From contig MGQB01000019.1 in assembly GCA_001797675.1 (NCBI GenBank), positions 31,710 through 95,709 on the forward strand: a stretch of DNA of 64,000 nt, given 5' to 3'. Positions 1 through 8,011 of the stretch are shown one piece after another. Within the stretch, counting starts at the first letter, position 1, and each line of letters begins with the position of its first letter. Source of the stretch: Deltaproteobacteria bacterium RBG_13_43_22. GTDB taxonomy: Bacteria; Desulfobacterota; RBG-13-43-22. A program made the translations under genes and the position numbers. The notes under the pieces were generated by a model. The model was given only the letters and a program-made list of their open reading frames with translations, did not search any database and was not told the DNA's origin.

Positions 1-407
1 AATCCGGCGCTTATAGCCCCGACGGGAAAGACCTTGGCCAGCCGGGCCTCTTTAGCCTTGTTCAGGATATATTCGGTAACCGACTGGTTGTCATTGACCG
101 GAAGGGTATTGGCCATGCAGGCCACGGCCGTGAATCCGCCGGTCACGGCCGCACGGGTACCGGTCAGGATGGTTTCTTTATATTCAAAACCGGGTTCTCT
201 TAAATGGGTATGGATATCGATCAGTCCCGGGCAGACCACCAGTCCTTCGGCCGGGATGACCCGATAATCGGAAAGGGATTTTGTCCCTCTTTTCGGAGGA
301 ACGGGCTGCAAATCCATTATTCTCCCCTGATGAATATAGATATCCATCAGGTCGTCCACCTGATTTTGCGAGTCGATGACCCGGCCTCCTCTAATCAGCC
401 ATTTCAC
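1..407 (-). CDS. pyrC: Dihydroorotase, N-terminal part (runs off the window)
   Basis: Third step of pyrimidine synthesis: reversible cyclisation of carbamoyl-aspartate to dihydroorotate by a cytosolic zinc amidohydrolase. About 135 codons are visible; the rest lies left of base 1. The start is a GTG at 407, placed 8 nt after a GGAGG in the 3' end of pyrB, and the protein opens [12 protein letters not shown]. The metal-binding motif [15 protein letters not shown] (inside [13 protein letters not shown]) and the downstream [11 protein letters not shown] and [10 protein letters not shown] segments are those of class I dihydroorotase. It overlaps the end of pyrB by 17 nt, so the two are probably translationally coupled and share the attenuator upstream of pyrB. 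Confidence 0.93.
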   Translation of the reverse strand, partial: MKWLIRGGRVIDSQNQVDDLMDIYIHQGRIMDLQPVPPKRGTKSLSDYRVIPAEGLVVCPGLIDIHTHLREPGFEYKETILTGTRAAVTGGFTAVACMANTLPVNDNQSVTEYILNKAKEARLAKVFPVGAISAG

Positions 408-1329
408 TTTTTTTACCTCCTAAGAGCAAGTAGAGCAGGGCCATGCGGACGGCCACCCCATTGGTCACCTGGTCGAGTATCACCGAATAGGGGCCGTCGG
501 CCACTTCAGGATGGATTTCCACTCCCCGGTTGATCGGACCCGGATGCATAATAATGACATCCCGTTTGGCCTTGTTCATGGTTTCCAGGTTTAAGCCGAA
601 GAACCGCGAATATTCTCGAAGGCTGGGGAAAAGCATCTGCTGTTGCCTTTCCAATTGGACCCGCAACATCATGATAACGTCGGCCCAGGCAACGGCCTCT
701 TGGATTCGAGAAGTAACACCGACATCCAGGGATTCGATAAAAGGGGGGATCATGGTGGGGGGACCGGCTACCATAACCTCGGCCCCCATGGTTTTAAGAC
801 CGATAATATTGGATCGGGCCACTCGGCTGTGGGCGATATCCCCGATGATGGCTACCTGTAATCCTTCGATACGGCCTTTTTTTTCGCGAATAGTCAGCAG
901 ATCCAGAAGGGCTTGGGTAGGGTGCTCATGCATGCCGTCCCCGGCGTTGATGATCGAGGGTTTGGTCATCCGGGAAAGCAGATGGGGGGCCCCGGCCATG
1001 GAATGGCGGATGACAATGACGTCCGGGTTCATGGCCTCTAAATTCCGGGCCGTGTCCACCAGGGTTTCTCCTTTAACCAAAGAACTGGTATTGGCCGAAA
1101 GACTTACCGTATCGGCACTGAGACGTTTGGCGGCTATCTCAAACGAGGTTCTGGTTCGGGTGCTGGGTTCATGAAAAAAGTTGACCACTGTTTTTCCACG
1201 AAGGGTTGGGACTTTTTTTATGTCTCGAAAAGATATTTCCTTGAGGGATTCGGCCGTGGTCAGGATGGTTTCAATTTCTTCCCGGGTCAATCCTTCCATA
1301 CCCAGCAGATGGTGGCGGTCGAAGTTCAT
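391..1329 (-). CDS. pyrB: Aspartate carbamoyltransferase, catalytic chain
   Basis: Condenses carbamoyl phosphate and aspartate, the committed step of UMP synthesis. The 312 residues match the usual catalytic-chain length. The carbamoyl-phosphate site [14 protein letters not shown] (STRTR at 56-60), HPTQALLD near 132 and MHPGPINRG near 264 are all present. No regulatory chain (pyrI) is visible beside it; the next gene is pyrC. The ATG at 1329 overlaps the stop codon of a 30-codon leader ORF (ATGA), so pyrB translation is probably coupled to that leader. See the leader and attenuator entries. Confidence 0.97.
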   Translation of the reverse strand: MNFDRHHLLGMEGLTREEIETILTTAESLKEISFRDIKKVPTLRGKTVVNFFHEPSTRTRTSFEIAAKRLSADTVSLSANTSSLVKGETLVDTARNLEAMNPDVIVIRHSMAGAPHLLSRMTKPSIINAGDGMHEHPTQALLDLLTIREKKGRIEGLQVAIIGDIAHSRVARSNIIGLKTMGAEVMVAGPPTMIPPFIESLDVGVTSRIQEAVAWADVIMMLRVQLERQQQMLFPSLREYSRFFGLNLETMNKAKRDVIIMHPGPINRGVEIHPEVADGPYSVILDQVTNGVAVRMALLYLLLGGKKSEMAD

Positions 1330-1418
1330 AAAATTTCCTTTTTAGGGTCAAAAAAAACCCCCTCGGCCTTCGGCAGCGAGGGGGTCTCAAAAGACCTGTT
1401 ATATAGAAACCAAGACAT
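1326..1418 (-). CDS. Putative pyr operon leader peptide (30 aa, pyrL-like)
   Basis: Short ORF with ATG at 1418 preceded by AAGGAG; it encodes [15 protein letters not shown] followed by 15 more residues ending KKEIL, and its TGA overlaps the pyrB ATG. The ORF runs straight through the terminator hairpin at 1350-1385, so a ribosome translating it would cover that hairpin. The segment between its start and the hairpin is rich in U. This is the geometry of the enterobacterial pyrBI leader, where ribosome-polymerase coupling at U-rich pause sites makes termination depend on UTP. No sequence similarity to PyrL was assessed; the role is inferred from position. Confidence 0.6.
   Translation of the reverse strand: MSWFLYNRSFETPSLPKAEGVFFDPKKEIL
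1350..1385 (-). terminator. Attenuator terminator in the pyrB leader
   Basis: Read leftward, a 9-bp GC-rich stem (ACCCCCTCG with CGAGGGGGT) with an inner GCC/GGC pairing is followed by eight T residues (1357-1350) and lies between the pyr promoter and pyrB. No gene upstream on this strand needs a terminator here, so an attenuator is the natural reading. A smaller hairpin (GGTCT / AGACC) sits just upstream and could be a pause or competing structure. Confidence 0.75.
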
Positions 1419-1520
1419 TAGCTCTCCTTTTTCATTCTTCGTTGTTGCATGGCAGAGCATGAGGGTAACAAAATACGATATTTATCTTCCCAGTAACCAA
1501 TTCAACTTTAATTAACATTT

Positions 1521-1549
1521 ATATTTAACATGTTGGATTAAAATGTCAA
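1521..1549 (-). promoter_or_regulatory. Probable sigma-70 promoter of the pyr operon
   Basis: Leftward TTGACA (1549-1544), 17-nt spacer, AAATAT (1526-1521). Transcription would begin near 1514, giving a leader of about 185 nt that holds the leader ORF and attenuator. Confidence 0.65.
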
Positions 1550-1585
1550 GAAAGTTTTAAAGAAAAAAATAAAGAAAAAAATTCC

Positions 1586-1614
1586 TTGACGAAAGAAGGA
1601 GGGGATGTTAAATT
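1586..1614 (+). promoter_or_regulatory. Probable sigma-70 promoter of panCD
   Basis: TTGACG (1586-1591), 17-nt spacer, TAAATT (1609-1614). Predicted start near 1621 leaves about 120 nt of leader before panC. It is divergent from the pyr promoter with about 70 nt between the two elements. Confidence 0.6.
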
Positions 1615-1654
1615 ATTTTCAAGCCTTACCCAATAATTTTAGGAAACAATTAAA

Positions 1655-1740
1655 AGGCGGCTTGGATCCAACGTGTGTTGGACTGAGACTTCCAACAAAG
1701 ACGTGTCAAAGCCTCTGGAGGAAGTCCAGGGGCTTTTTTT
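1655..1740 (+). promoter_or_regulatory. Structured panC leader with terminator; candidate pan-type RNA
   Basis: The leader can form GTTGGA/TCCAAC (1677-1682 with 1691-1696) inside a GGCTT/AAGCC closing helix (1659-1663 with 1709-1713). The 3' strand of that helix, AAGCC, is also the 5' arm of a 12-bp intrinsic terminator (1708-1719 with 1725-1736, loop GGAAG) followed by seven T residues that end exactly at the panC ATG. The two folds exclude each other, which is riboswitch-like logic. The likely panC ribosome site AGGGG (1728-1732) lies in the 3' arm. A conserved 'pan' RNA motif upstream of panB/panC/panD is known in Deltaproteobacteria, Firmicutes and Chloroflexi; whether this is a member was not tested. 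Confidence 0.55.
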
Positions 1741-2595
1741 ATGGAAATTATTAGAGATATTGAAAAGATGCAGTCCAGGGCCGAGAAGACTCGGCAAGGA
1801 GGGAAAAGGATCGCCCTGGTGCCGACCATGGGAGCTCTCCATGAGGGACATCTGGCTTTAATGGATTATGGCCGGGAGAAAGCCAATCTGTTGGTGGTCA
1901 GTATTTTTGTCAACCCCATCCAGTTTGGACCCAAGGAGGATTTTGAGAAATACCCCCGGGACCTTCAAAAAGATAGCCGGTTGACGGAAAAAAGAGGAGT
2001 GGACCTTATTTTTTCCCCGGAAATCAAGGCCTTTTACCCGGAGTTTTTTCAGACTTATGTAACGGTGGAAAAAGTGACCCAAAATTTATGCGGGGCCAGC
2101 CGGCCCGGGCATTTTCGGGGGGTTACGACCGTGGTCTGCAAACTCTTTAATATTGTCAAACCCCATCTGGCCATTTTCGGGCAAAAAGATTTTCAACAGT
2201 TGATCGCCATTCAACAAATGGTTGAGGATCTGCATATGGATGTGGAAGTAGTCGGCCGGCCGACCATCAGGGAAGATGACGGACTGGCCATGAGCTCCCG
2301 CAATGTCTTTCTTTCCCCGGAAGAAAGGATTTCAGCCCGATCCCTTTTCCAGGCCATGCAGGAGGGTCAAAGTCTTTTTCGGATGGGCGAAAGGAAAACA
2401 GAAGTTTTATTAAACCGGGTTAGGGGTTTAATTATGGAACAACCTTTCACTCGGATTGATTATGCCAAGATCTGCCACCCTCGGACCCTTGAAGAGGTGA
2501 AGGTTGTTGAAGGTCGGGGTGTTTTAGCCTTGGCGGTGTGGGTGGGCGCCACCCGCCTGATAGATAATTGTTTATTGGAGGATAAAGGACAATGA
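1741..2595 (+). CDS. panC: Pantothenate synthetase (pantoate-beta-alanine ligase)
   Basis: ATP-dependent condensation of pantoate with beta-alanine to pantothenate, via a pantoyl-adenylate, in the cytosol. The 284 residues are the normal length. The start [11 protein letters not shown] matches the family N-terminus. Nucleotidyltransferase motifs are clear: [10 protein letters not shown] (28-37), FGQKDFQQL near 148, and the KMSKS-like DGLAMSSRN near 185. The ATG directly abuts the T-tract of the leader terminator and the only plausible ribosome site lies in that hairpin. The stop overlaps the panD start (ATGA), so the last two steps for pantothenate are co-expressed. No panB is in the window. 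Confidence 0.97.
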   Translation: MEIIRDIEKMQSRAEKTRQGGKRIALVPTMGALHEGHLALMDYGREKANLLVVSIFVNPIQFGPKEDFEKYPRDLQKDSRLTEKRGVDLIFSPEIKAFYPEFFQTYVTVEKVTQNLCGASRPGHFRGVTTVVCKLFNIVKPHLAIFGQKDFQQLIAIQQMVEDLHMDVEVVGRPTIREDDGLAMSSRNVFLSPEERISARSLFQAMQEGQSLFRMGERKTEVLLNRVRGLIMEQPFTRIDYAKICHPRTLEEVKVVEGRGVLALAVWVGATRLIDNCLLEDKGQ

Positions 2596-2951
2596 CCAGG
2601 ACTCTTTTAAAATCTAAAATTCACCGGGCAACCATTACGGAAAGCAATCTCCACTATGAAGGGAGTATGACCATCGATCAGGACCTGATGGAAGCCGCTG
2701 ATATTATTCCTTACGAACAGATCCAGGTTTATAATATCGCCAATGGCGAACGGTTCGCCACCTATGCCCTGGAAGGCCCCAGAGGCTCCGGCGTGATATG
2801 TCTGAACGGGGCTGCGGCCCGAAAAGGAGTCGTCGGCGATCTCGTTATTATTGCCACCTATACCGCTATGGAGGAAAAGGAGCTTAAAAATTTTAAACCC
2901 AAGGTGGTTCAAGTGGACTCCCGTAACCGTCACCGGCTTAAGGCGGCATAA
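2592..2951 (+). CDS. panD: Aspartate 1-decarboxylase proenzyme
   Basis: Makes beta-alanine from aspartate for PanC. It is made as an inactive pro-protein that cleaves itself at Gly24-Ser25 (EGSMT here) to leave a pyruvoyl group on the new N-terminus of the alpha chain. All of this is visible: 119 residues, the GS pair at 24-25, the ANGERFATY segment and [10 protein letters not shown]. Translation overlaps panC by 4 nt. No terminator is obvious after it. Confidence 0.97.
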   Translation: MTRTLLKSKIHRATITESNLHYEGSMTIDQDLMEAADIIPYEQIQVYNIANGERFATYALEGPRGSGVICLNGAAARKGVVGDLVIIATYTAMEEKELKNFKPKVVQVDSRNRHRLKAA

Positions 2952-3179
2952 ACAGGAAAGTGAAAAGCTGATTTTATTCAGGCTGATTTATTGTGTTTCC
3001 GGTTAGACGGACAAGGAGCCTTTTTTGTGAGGAGTGAAAAGTGATGAGAGATGAGATAGAATTAGATTTTTCTTGTCCGTCTTCTCCTTGTCGCAGGTCC
3101 CTTGTTCGGCCATCCGGTATCAAAGAGCCCTCCCACCTTGATGGGCCGGGGGACATCAGCCAGTAAAGGGAATCTTTAG
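2952..3179. repeat. Intergenic segment with an 11-bp inverted repeat
   Basis: Non-coding gap between panD and the DUF502 gene. AGACGGACAAG (3005-3015) is repeated inverted as CTTGTCCGTCT (3072-3082), enclosing a purine-rich, repetitive stretch. The following GC-rich part (3090-3170) folds weakly by eye and was not matched to any riboswitch class. AAAGGG about 9 nt before 3180 serves as ribosome site for the next gene. Confidence 0.4.
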
Positions 3180-3815
3180 ATGATACAGTTCAAGGCTTGG
3201 TTGAAGAATTATCTCTTGACCGGATTAATCGTTGTTGTTCCGATTACCATCACCGTTTATATTATTCAAACCCTAATCGGGGTTATGGATGACTTCCTGT
3301 CTTTTGTTCCTAATGCCTATCATCCCGATACCCTGCTGGGTTTTCACCTTCCCGGTCTGGGATTGGTTTTGGTGACCATTCTTGTTTTTCTGATCGGACT
3401 GTTGACCCATAGTTATATTGGGAATAAAGTGGTTGAAATATGGGACCTGCTGGTCGGGCGGATCCCTCTGGTCCGAAATATTTACCAGGCTATCAAACAA
3501 TTTACCGAGGCTGTCTGTAGTAATACCGGTAGCCATTTCAAACAGGTGGTCATGCTGGAGTTCCCCAGACCTGGTCTGTATTCCATTGGATTTTTGGCCG
3601 GGCCGGCCAAAGGGGAAATTGAAACCCGGGCCGGTCAACCGGTAATGAGTATTTTTATCCCCTGTACACCCAATCCGACGACCGGGTATTATGTGCTGAT
3701 CCCGGAAAAAGACTTGATCCCTCTGGATATGAGTGTGGAAGAGGCCTTTAAGCTGATCGTTTCCAGCGGATTGGTTCTGCCGAATCCGCACCAGCACCTA
3801 TCCGTTAAGAACTGA
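3180..3815 (+). CDS. DUF502 family inner-membrane protein
   Basis: A 211-residue protein of unknown function. Two hydrophobic helices are visible near residues 10-35 (LLTGLIVVVPITITVYIIQT) and 60-80 (LGLVLVTILVFLIGLL), followed by a soluble domain with the family hallmarks RIPLVRNIYQAIKQF, LEFPRPGLYSIGF and FIPCTPNPTTGYYVLIP. The family is widespread in Gram-negative bacteria and often stands alone; its role is not known. The start ATG at 3180 has a purine-rich ribosome site. It stands alone between panD and the kinase operon and shares no overlap with either. Confidence 0.9.
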   Translation: MIQFKAWLKNYLLTGLIVVVPITITVYIIQTLIGVMDDFLSFVPNAYHPDTLLGFHLPGLGLVLVTILVFLIGLLTHSYIGNKVVEIWDLLVGRIPLVRNIYQAIKQFTEAVCSNTGSHFKQVVMLEFPRPGLYSIGFLAGPAKGEIETRAGQPVMSIFIPCTPNPTTGYYVLIPEKDLIPLDMSVEEAFKLIVSSGLVLPNPHQHLSVKN

Positions 3816-3849
3816 GGAGTTCGAGTCTGGTTTTTTCCTGTTTTTCCCC

Positions 3850-3878
3850 TTGACCCTGCCTTTTTCTTATTTTATACT
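3850..3878 (+). promoter_or_regulatory. Probable sigma-70 promoter of the kinase pair
   Basis: TTGACC (3850-3855), 17-nt spacer, TATACT (3873-3878), about 70 nt before the histidine kinase start. Confidence 0.65.
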
Positions 3879-3952
3879 TTGGGCGTCTAAAAACAAGAAA
3901 CATCTCCAATTAATCCGCCGCATTTGAATTGTTTTCAATTGAGGTTTTGTTC

Positions 3953-5437
3953 ATGGGTTTGGAAACAGAAAACAAATATTTATTAAAGGCCGTTGAGGCC
4001 TTTAATAGACGCTTGATCGTAATTTCCCCGGAATATAAAATTTTGGCGGTCAACGACTCCGGGGAGGGATTTGATCATTCAAAGGTCATCGGCGGTCTTT
4101 GTCATCAGATTTTTTACGATCGCCCGGAACCCTGCCTCAACTGTCCGGTTCGAAAATGCAAAGAAACCGGCCGCCCGGCCATGCAGCCAAAACCGGGAGA
4201 ATATGCCGACCCCGGGAAAATACCTTGTCTCTACGCTTATCCGATTTTCAACGATGATATTATTGAAGCCTTCGTGAGCTTGGACTTCGACCTTCCGGTT
4301 CGTGGTGAGTTCGAAGACAAGGCACAGAGTTCGAATGCCTTCCTTCGCAACCTGATCCTCAGTGCTGTGGACGGTGTCATTGCCGCCGACAAGAAAGGCC
4401 GGATCCTGATTTTCAACGACATGGCGGCTGAACTTTTCGGTTACAGCGTGGAAGAGGCTATGGAAAGCCTGGACATACGGGATATCTATCCCGGTCAAAA
4501 GGAATTGGAGGTTATGAAGGCCCTGCGCAGCGAGGATTACGGCGGACGGGGCAAACTGCGATCCTATGAGGTGGAAGTTCTCCATAAGAGAGGTGAACAC
4601 ATCCCCATCAATCTGAATGCCTCTATCGTCTATGAAGGGGATCGGGAAGTGGCGACGATCGGCTTTTTTCATGACCAACGCGGAATCAACCAGATGAAAG
4701 CCGAATTGGAAAAAACGCAGATGCAGTTGCTGCAATCCGAAAAAATGGCTTCCCTGGGCAAGCTGGCTGCCGGGGTGGCCCATCAGCTTAATAATCCCCT
4801 GTCCGGTATCACCCTGTTTACCAAATTGGTCATGGAAGAATACAACCTCGAAGAGGGTGCCAGGAAAGACCTCTCTCGGGTGATGGAGGATGCCGAACGC
4901 TGCCGGGACACCGTTAAGGAATTGCTGGAATTCGCCCGCCAGACCAAGCATATCAGGCGGCCGCACGACATTAACCGGGCCATTACCCGGACCCTCTTTC
5001 TGTTGGAAAATCAAACGCTGTTTCAGAACATTGTCATCGAAAGGGATCTGGCTCCAACCTTGCCGCCTGTACACAGCGACATCCAGCAACTGAACCATAT
5101 GTTTATGAACATTATTCTAAACGCCGCCCAGGCCATGGAGGGGAACGGCCGATTGGGCATTAAGACTATTTTTGTTTCCGAAAAAAAACAGGTTCGTATC
5201 AAAATTTCAGATACCGGGCCGGGTATTCCCGATAAAATCCTTTCCCATATCTTTGATCCCTTCTTTACCACCAAACAGGAAGGGGAGGGCACCGGACTGG
5301 GATTAAGCCTGGTTTACGGGATTGTGCAAAACCAAGGCGGTGAAATCAAGGTTCAGAGTATCCCGGGTAAAGGGGCAACCTTTATCATCGACCTGCCCAT
5401 CATGCCGAAAGAAGACGGAGGAAGCCGAAGTGAATAG
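3953..5437 (+). CDS. PAS-domain sensor histidine kinase with N-terminal Cys cluster
   Basis: A cytosolic two-component kinase of 494 residues; no membrane helix is seen. The start ATG at 3953 is preferred over one 24 nt upstream because GAGG lies 8 nt before it. Order: an N-terminal PAS-like region with a cysteine cluster (CLNCPVRKC, near residues 56-64, preceded by CHQIF), a second PAS domain (about 125-245), a short coiled coil, the HisKA box [20 protein letters not shown] with the phospho-accepting His near 279, and an HATPase domain with NAAQAM, DTGPGIP and GEGTGLGLS. The Cys cluster could bind a metal or sense redox state (inference). The receiver-kinase gene that follows overlaps it by 8 nt, so the two probably act together. 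Confidence 0.9.
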   Translation: MGLETENKYLLKAVEAFNRRLIVISPEYKILAVNDSGEGFDHSKVIGGLCHQIFYDRPEPCLNCPVRKCKETGRPAMQPKPGEYADPGKIPCLYAYPIFNDDIIEAFVSLDFDLPVRGEFEDKAQSSNAFLRNLILSAVDGVIAADKKGRILIFNDMAAELFGYSVEEAMESLDIRDIYPGQKELEVMKALRSEDYGGRGKLRSYEVEVLHKRGEHIPINLNASIVYEGDREVATIGFFHDQRGINQMKAELEKTQMQLLQSEKMASLGKLAAGVAHQLNNPLSGITLFTKLVMEEYNLEEGARKDLSRVMEDAERCRDTVKELLEFARQTKHIRRPHDINRAITRTLFLLENQTLFQNIVIERDLAPTLPPVHSDIQQLNHMFMNIILNAAQAMEGNGRLGIKTIFVSEKKQVRIKISDTGPGIPDKILSHIFDPFFTTKQEGEGTGLGLSLVYGIVQNQGGEIKVQSIPGKGATFIIDLPIMPKEDGGSRSE

Positions 5438-6923
5438 AGAGGTCGAGGGAATACGGATTCTGGTGGTGGACGATGAACGGGACATCCGGGATGCTTCGGA
5501 ACGCATTCTGAGCCGTGTCGGTTTTCAATTGTACACGGCCAAACGGGGGGAGGAAGCCCTCCAGGTCTTCAAAGAGGCCCATCCGGCCATCGTACTTCTC
5601 GATTTAAAGATGCCTGGGATGGACGGCATGGAGGTTCTTAAGCGCCTTCGGGAATGGGACCCCTCTATTCTGGTGATTGTCATCACCGGTTATGCTACTG
5701 TCGAAACGGCCATTGAAGCCATGAAGCAGGGCGCCTATGATTTTATCTCCAAGCCTTTCGAACCGGATCAGTTGCGCATCGTCGTCAATCGGGCGGCTGA
5801 AAAAATCCGTCTGACCCGGGAAGCCAAAAATCTGGAACAGGAAAAAGCGCGCACCCTATCCGATTTAGACACCGAAAAGAGCCGCATGAGGACTATCATC
5901 GAATCGCTGCCGGATGGAGTTATGGTCACCAACATCAGCGGGCAGGTGGTGCTGATCAACCTGTCCTGCAAGCATATGTTGAAACTCCCCCCCGACACCA
6001 CACCGGGCCGGCCTATTCAGGATTATGTGTCGGATGAAGCCTTGTGCAATCTGGGTCTGGATATTTCCAGAGGGAAATATGTGGATTACGGTGATATCCC
6101 CGAGCATGAGTTCACCCTGTCCGATGGAACCTATCTGCGAGCCATAGCCCAGCCGGTATTGGGAGAAAGAAAGGAGTGTCTGGGAGCAATCTTGAATTTA
6201 ATTGACATTACCAGCATGAAGGCTCTAGACCGCCTCAAGTCGGAATTCGTAGCCAAGGTTTCCCATGAATTGCGTTCGCCCTTGTCAACCATCCATGAAC
6301 AGATCGCCGTTGTTGTCGGCGACTTAGTAAGCAGTCAGCCCCAACAACACCAACACCTGCTGGCCCGGGCTAAGGAAAAAACTCAGGGTTTGATCTCTTT
6401 GATCGGTGATTTGCTCGACTTGTCGCGAATCGAGGAAGGGATCACCGGCCGAGAACCTAAACCGGTCCGGCTGGAAGAATTGCTAAAAGGCATCGTGGAT
6501 TTTCTTTCTACCAGGGCCTCGACCAAAAACCAAACACTGTCCCTCGATATTTTGTTAGAAAACCTGCCTGAAATCAATGCCGATCCATTGGCGTTGGAAA
6601 GCATTTTTGGAAACCTGATCACCAACGCCATCACGTACACACAGGAAGGGGGTCGCATTCGAGTTGAATTGGACAAGGCCGGTATCAATATCAGAGTAAA
6701 AGTAGTGGACAACGGCTTCGGTATTGACGAAAAATATATCGACAAAATTTTCGATCGATTTTACCGGGTGAAGGATGAAAGAACGCGTTATATCACCGGG
6801 ACAGGACTTGGACTTCCCATTGTAAAGGGGTTGGTGGATTCTCTAGGGGGGATCATTGAAGTGACAAGCTCTTTGGGTGAGGGATCGACCTTCACGGTTC
6901 TGCTTCCGGTACAGCAGGGTTGA
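5430..6923 (+). CDS. Receiver-PAS-histidine kinase hybrid
   Basis: A 497-residue hybrid starting at GTG 5430, 7 nt after GGAGGA and overlapping the upstream kinase by 8 nt. Order: receiver domain (VVDDERD at about 11-17, phospho-acceptor Asp in LLDLKMPGMDG, KPFEPD), a coiled-coil linker, a PAS domain (about 150-250), HisKA with SEFVAKVSHELRSPLS, and HATPase with NLITNAITYT, DNGFGIDEKYIDKIF and TGTGLGLPIV. There is no DNA-binding domain, so the output must pass to another protein. The upstream kinase is the natural donor to its receiver. A lone receiver protein encoded at 8012-8401 could be the next acceptor, but that is a guess. Confidence 0.9.
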   Translation: MNREVEGIRILVVDDERDIRDASERILSRVGFQLYTAKRGEEALQVFKEAHPAIVLLDLKMPGMDGMEVLKRLREWDPSILVIVITGYATVETAIEAMKQGAYDFISKPFEPDQLRIVVNRAAEKIRLTREAKNLEQEKARTLSDLDTEKSRMRTIIESLPDGVMVTNISGQVVLINLSCKHMLKLPPDTTPGRPIQDYVSDEALCNLGLDISRGKYVDYGDIPEHEFTLSDGTYLRAIAQPVLGERKECLGAILNLIDITSMKALDRLKSEFVAKVSHELRSPLSTIHEQIAVVVGDLVSSQPQQHQHLLARAKEKTQGLISLIGDLLDLSRIEEGITGREPKPVRLEELLKGIVDFLSTRASTKNQTLSLDILLENLPEINADPLALESIFGNLITNAITYTQEGGRIRVELDKAGINIRVKVVDNGFGIDEKYIDKIFDRFYRVKDERTRYITGTGLGLPIVKGLVDSLGGIIEVTSSLGEGSTFTVLLPVQQG

Positions 6924-6945
6924 GCCTAACTATTTTTGGATTATT

Positions 6946-7011
6946 GTTGCGGGTTGCGGGTTACGAGTTCTGGGATAAAGGCCTTTGATTTCTAAACCCG
7001 CAACCCGCAAC
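6946..7011. repeat. Palindromic intergenic repeat, family A
   Basis: A perfect 17-bp inverted repeat: GTTGCGGGTTGCGGGTT (6946-6962) and its complement (6995-7011), with GGGTTACGAG inside. Related copies are at 39258-39313 and 53640-53692. It sits between convergent genes and could also act as a bidirectional terminator. Confidence 0.7.
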
Positions 7012-7066
7012 AGAAAAATTTAAAATATTCTTTGTTAGCCTGAAGAAAGATTTGTCTGAAAGTAAT

Positions 7067-7894
7067 TTACCTTCCCCCTTCATTCTCCTGTAGAGCGTTT
7101 AGAAACTCCTCCGGAGGAACTTGCAATCCGGTCCACAAGGCAAAAGTCCTTCGCGCCTGGTAGGCCAGGGCCGACAGCCCGTCCATAAAACGAATGTTTT
7201 TGGAGTGGGCCAATTCTTCCCAAAAATTTTTTTGGCGGCCGTAATTGAGGTCAAAAACCAACTGGCAGCCGGGGATGTCGAGATGACTCACCAGATCGGC
7301 CATTTCCGGGGATTCATCACGGCTGGAAACGGCCGTGGCGTTGACCACGATATCCACCGGCCATGAGCGATTGGATAATAACCTCATATTCAGCGGCTCC
7401 CCACCGAAAGCGCCGATAATGGACTCTGTTTTTTCCATCTGACGCCCGGCGACATAGATGGTGGCCGCCCGCAGCCAGTTTAAAATAAACACTACAGCCC
7501 TGGCTGCGCCGCCGGTTCCAAAAACCAGCGCCGCCTTCCCGTCCACATTAAATCCCGCTTCATTGAGTGCATCCATAACGCCAATGGCGTTCGTATTATA
7601 TCCCTTGAGACGATCCCCATCCCGGACAACGGTATTAACTGCGCCAATGATGTTGGCGCCTTCGGAAAGAATATCCAGCATTGGAAGGACGGCTTCCTTA
7701 TAGGGGACGGTGATGCTGGCTCCGGCTATATGCAGTATCCGGATACTTTGAATGGCCTGTCCAAGATCCTGGGGCTTGACGACGAAGGGAACATAGGTCC
7801 CATTTATCCCTTGGCGTTTCAGGACCCGGGAAAACATGATCGGAGATTTAGATTGTCCTGCCCGTTCGTCACTGAGGATACAGAAGACCTTCAT
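7067..7894 (-). CDS. aroE: Shikimate dehydrogenase family protein with Asn at the catalytic Asp position
   Basis: AroE reduces 3-dehydroshikimate with NADPH in the shikimate pathway. The 275-residue protein has the substrate-binding SKS (15-17), ASITVPYK with catalytic Lys66, the NTVV loop and the NADP fold GTGGAARAVVF. The motif that should read GxNTD reads GYNTNAIG: residue 102, the second catalytic residue (Lys65/Asp102 in the E. coli enzyme), is Asn (codon AAC at 7591-7589). The N-terminal region is also divergent. It may be a weakened enzyme, an AroE-like paralogue with another substrate, or a true AroE tolerating Asn. It lies last in a leftward gene row behind the receiver gene. Confidence 0.8.
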   Translation of the reverse strand: MKVFCILSDERAGQSKSPIMFSRVLKRQGINGTYVPFVVKPQDLGQAIQSIRILHIAGASITVPYKEAVLPMLDILSEGANIIGAVNTVVRDGDRLKGYNTNAIGVMDALNEAGFNVDGKAALVFGTGGAARAVVFILNWLRAATIYVAGRQMEKTESIIGAFGGEPLNMRLLSNRSWPVDIVVNATAVSSRDESPEMADLVSHLDIPGCQLVFDLNYGRQKNFWEELAHSKNIRFMDGLSALAYQARRTFALWTGLQVPPEEFLNALQENEGGR

Positions 7895-7919
7895 CGTAAA
7901 AATCCATGAAAAGGATTCA

Positions 7920-8010
7920 AGGGAGCATGGGGGCGATAGACAATGGGCAATAGGTCCCCTCTATTATTCTTTTCCTGTAACCGACAGCCTCTCGCCCATT
8001 GCCTCCTTTT
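7920..8010. repeat. Intergenic inverted repeat (GCAATAGG type), family C
   Basis: GGCGATAGACAATGGGCAAT near 7932-7951 and its imperfect complement, CTCGCCCATTGCC, near 7991-8003. A related arrangement occurs at 37793-37865 (GGGCAATAGGCTATGGG with CCTATAGCCTATCGCC). These look like copies of another short palindromic repeat. Confidence 0.45.
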
Positions 8011-8011
8011 T

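Noticed and set aside
2974..3156. 60-residue ORF on the minus strand in the panD-DUF502 gap
   Set aside because: No ribosome site, low-complexity composition and no recognisable family; it overlaps an inverted repeat.
3090..3179. SAM, TPP or cobalamin riboswitch before DUF502 gene
   Set aside because: Some words resemble SAM-box or TPP motifs but no consensus core could be assembled on either strand.
3929..3952. Upstream start of the sensor kinase
   Set aside because: GAGG is placed correctly for the ATG at 3953 and not for the upstream one.
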